A DNA stretch of 15,340 nucleotides from an uncultured Micrococcales bacterium. Its GTDB lineage: Bacteria; Actinomycetota; Actinomycetes; Actinomycetales; Microbacteriaceae. The stretch spans positions 1 through 15,340 of the forward strand of contig CAJXMQ010000012.1 of the NCBI GenBank assembly GCA_913056225.1. The letters run 5' to 3'. How positions within the stretch are numbered: the stretch's first letter is position 1; each line of letters opens with the position of its first letter. A program made the translations under genes and the position numbers. Of this stretch, positions 13,069 through 15,340 are shown in pieces. The notes beneath the pieces are model-generated. The model was not told the DNA's origin and searched no databases. It was given only the letters and a program-made list of their open reading frames with translations.

Positions 13069-15318
13069 ATGACTTCGTTGACACCTGTAAACCCAGAAGA
13101 TTTGCTTGAGGGGCTAAACCCTCAACAGCAAAAGGCTGTTCAGTATCGTGGACGAGCTTTGCTGATTGTCGCTGGGGCGGGTAGTGGTAAGACTCGGGTG
13201 CTAAGTCACAGGATTGCTCATTTTTTGGAATCAAGAGAACTTTGGCCATCTCAAATTTTGTCAATTACCTTTACAAACAAAGCTGCCTCAGAAATGCGCG
13301 AGAGGGTTGAAAACCTCATAGGCGAAACAGCCGAGGGGATGTGGATTAAGACTTTTCACTCAGCCTGTTTGCAAATTCTTCGAAGAGAGGCCGAACAGCT
13401 CGGTCAGGATTCAAACTTCACCGTTTATGACGCCAGTGATTCCCGAGCTTTGATAAAGAGGCTTCTAAAGGAAGCCGGTGTTGAGGAAACTGATCTCAAG
13501 CCGCAGCAGGTTGCAGCAGCTATCTCTAACGCCAAAAACGAATTGAAAGACGCTGAAGACTTTGCGTCAACTGCAGACAGATCGAATCCAAGAAACCGCG
13601 TGATTGCAGATGTTTATTATGCATACACCGAGGCGCTGAAGCGAAACAACGCCTTTGACTTTGATGACCTAATCGCCCAGACAGTCGGACTGCTAAGAGC
13701 TTTCCCAGAGATTAGACAGAAATATCAAAAGCGGTTCAGGCACATCTTGGTTGATGAGTACCAGGACACAAACCACGCTCAGTATGCATTGATTCGAGAG
13801 CTCACCAGAGCGCTGCCAGAAGGGTATGAAAACTTCCACAACCAAACTGGAGAGCTGTTGCCTCCAGTTGGACTCACCGTGGTGGGAGATTCAGATCAGT
13901 CGATTTATTCATTCCGAGGTGCTGATATCAGAAATATCACCGAGTTTGAAAAAGACTTCCCAGGGGCTGAAACCATTCTCTTGGAGCAGAACTATCGCTC
14001 CACCCAAAACATTTTGAGTGCTGCGAATGCGGTAATCAGTCAAAACTTTGACCGTCCCTCCAAAAACTTATGGACCGATGAGGGCTCCGGCGAACTACTG
14101 ACGCTTTTCACTGGCTATGACGAACGCAATGAGGCCGCATTCGTAGTTGATCGAATGTCTGAATTGCACGAACAAGGTGTCAATTACAGCGACATAGCTG
14201 TGCTGTATAGAACTAACGCTTTGACCCCGCCCATTGAAAATGAGCTAAAAAACCAGCGTGTTCCCTATCAGGTGCTTGGCGGATTGAAGTTTTATGAGAG
14301 AAAAGAAATCAAGGATGCCATTGCCTATCTGGTGGCAATCAGTAACCCCCGAGACGATGAGGCGTGTCGACGAATTCTGAACACCCCGGCAAGAGGTGTT
14401 GGCGCCAAGACTGAACTAAAAATCGCCCAGCTGGCCAGGTCGAAAGAGATTAGTTTCCAGCAAGCACTGTTGCATGTCTCAGAACTTGGCCTTGGGCCAA
14501 AACTCACTGATTCAATAAACGCTTTCACGACACTGATGAACCAGATGCGGGATCATTTGGAGATTGAATCACCCGCCAAGATTCTGGAGCAGGTGCTTAG
14601 CGGTTCTGGCTATAAGACTCAACTAGAAAACTCAAGAGACCCCCAAGATGAGGCAAGGGTAGAAAACCTGGATGCGCTAATCGGTCAGGTTTATGACTAC
14701 CAGGCACAAAACCCGGATGGCTCGCTTAGTGATTTCCTAGCCGATGTGACACTAGCTAGCGCTCAAGACGAGTTGCAGGACGAGTCCGGTGCTGTCTCGC
14801 TTATGACGCTGCACACTGCCAAGGGGCTCGAGTACCCAGTTGTTTTCTTGATTGGGTTGGAGCAGGGAACCCTGCCTCACGTCAGAGCTTTTGAGGAACC
14901 CGGTGGGCTAAGTGAAGAGCGACGGCTTATGTATGTCGGGATGACAAGAGCCAAGCAGAAGCTTGTCCTCAGCTGCGCTTTGACGAGGACCCTATTTGGC
15001 TCTCAGTCTTCAATGATGGCAAGTAGTTTTTTGACCGATATCCCAGAAGAACTTATTGACACCGTTGGTGAACGCAGAAGTGCAGCATCTAAGCCGGTGA
15101 GCAGTTGGCAGGGAGCGATTACCTCACCCTCCCAGATTAGAGACAATGATGATCTGGAACTAGTTGCCGGTGATCGCTTGGAGCATGACAGCTTTGGTGA
15201 GGGAGAAGTGATCCAAGTTAGCGGAAACCCGCCAAGGCAAACTGCTGAGATCAGATTTGACAACGGTCAGGTGAAAAAACTGATGGTGAAAGTTGCACCC
15301 ATCAGGGTCCTTAAATAG
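13069..15318 (+). CDS. pcrA: ATP-dependent DNA helicase PcrA/UvrD
   Basis: A 749-residue superfamily 1A 3'-5' helicase for repair, replication-fork maintenance and transcription-repair coupling. It shows Q-motif LNPQQQKAV, Walker A GAGSGKT (36-42, Lys41), motif Ia TFTNKAASEM, Walker B VDEYQD (Asp229, Glu230), motif III VGDSDQSIYSFRGAD, motif IV LEQNYRST, motif V TLHTAKGLEYPVVF and motif VI YVGMTRAKQKL. The C-terminal GDRLEHDSFGEGEVIQV and following residues form the tudor-like RNA-polymerase-binding module that distinguishes PcrA. It starts at ATG 13069, 12 bases after the GDPD stop, with a poor ribosome site, so coupling is likely. No terminator is visible in the 22 bases left after its stop. 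Confidence 0.95.
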   Translation: MTSLTPVNPEDLLEGLNPQQQKAVQYRGRALLIVAGAGSGKTRVLSHRIAHFLESRELWPSQILSITFTNKAASEMRERVENLIGETAEGMWIKTFHSACLQILRREAEQLGQDSNFTVYDASDSRALIKRLLKEAGVEETDLKPQQVAAAISNAKNELKDAEDFASTADRSNPRNRVIADVYYAYTEALKRNNAFDFDDLIAQTVGLLRAFPEIRQKYQKRFRHILVDEYQDTNHAQYALIRELTRALPEGYENFHNQTGELLPPVGLTVVGDSDQSIYSFRGADIRNITEFEKDFPGAETILLEQNYRSTQNILSAANAVISQNFDRPSKNLWTDEGSGELLTLFTGYDERNEAAFVVDRMSELHEQGVNYSDIAVLYRTNALTPPIENELKNQRVPYQVLGGLKFYERKEIKDAIAYLVAISNPRDDEACRRILNTPARGVGAKTELKIAQLARSKEISFQQALLHVSELGLGPKLTDSINAFTTLMNQMRDHLEIESPAKILEQVLSGSGYKTQLENSRDPQDEARVENLDALIGQVYDYQAQNPDGSLSDFLADVTLASAQDELQDESGAVSLMTLHTAKGLEYPVVFLIGLEQGTLPHVRAFEEPGGLSEERRLMYVGMTRAKQKLVLSCALTRTLFGSQSSMMASSFLTDIPEELIDTVGERRSAASKPVSSWQGAITSPSQIRDNDDLELVAGDRLEHDSFGEGEVIQVSGNPPRQTAEIRFDNGQVKKLMVKVAPIRVLK

Positions 15319-15340
15319 ATTTTGAAATCCCCGCTAAGCT

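Noticed and set aside
13078..13083. Perfect TTGACA at the start of pcrA as a promoter
   Set aside because: It lies inside the coding sequence after the start codon and has no -10 about 17 bases downstream.
1..15340. Mobile element, CRISPR array or defence island
   Set aside because: No transposase, integrase, direct-repeat array, tRNA or terminal repeats were seen; gene order and style are consistently chromosomal.

Overview
The window looks like chromosome from a small-genome actinobacterium of the Microbacteriaceae (Luna/Rhodoluna/Aquiluna-like freshwater or marine lineages). The base composition is near balanced by eye, low for the family. Genes are packed with stop/start overlaps, GTG and TTG starts are common, and the order guaB - guaB3 - SURF1 - DUF3817 - guaA - GDPD - pcrA is of the actinobacterial type. 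The taxonomic placement is inference from gene content and protein style. No mobile element, tRNA, rRNA or CRISPR array was seen.

Bases 1-1000: the last codons of an unidentified gene and a strong terminator, then a RarD-type EamA transporter that appears to be expressed from a leaderless mRNA. Bases 1001-2681: a regulatory region rich in inverted repeats, a lipoprotein substrate-binding protein of the branched-chain amino-acid type, and a symmetric terminator shared with the convergent operon. Bases 2544-6559 (minus strand): a liv-type ABC importer operon, livH-livM-livG-livF, ending in a previously uncalled 45-residue glycine-zipper membrane peptide. LivH carries a signal peptide and an extracytoplasmic beta-sandwich-like domain in front of the permease. 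The binding protein and the membrane/ATPase subunits therefore form two convergent transcription units of one importer.

Bases 6560-6764 form a divergent control region between livH and guaB. Bases 6748-15318 (plus strand) are a compact probable operon for guanine nucleotide synthesis: a six-codon leader ORF, guaB (IMP dehydrogenase), guaB3 (IMPDH paralogue lacking the catalytic cysteine), a SURF1 protein, a DUF3817 membrane protein, guaA (GMP synthetase), a GlpQ-like glycerophosphodiester phosphodiesterase and the PcrA/UvrD helicase. guaB makes XMP from IMP and guaA aminates it to GMP; the other members have no obvious role in that pathway.

The points most worth a second look are: guaA has no ATG, GTG or TTG at the expected start and seems to begin at ATC; the hidden glycine-zipper gene; the extra LivH domain; the leader ORF whose stop overlaps the guaB start; and two GlnR-box-like pentamer pairs (GTTAC and GAAAC six bases apart) near both halves of the transporter locus. 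No wholly new defence or mobile system is evident.
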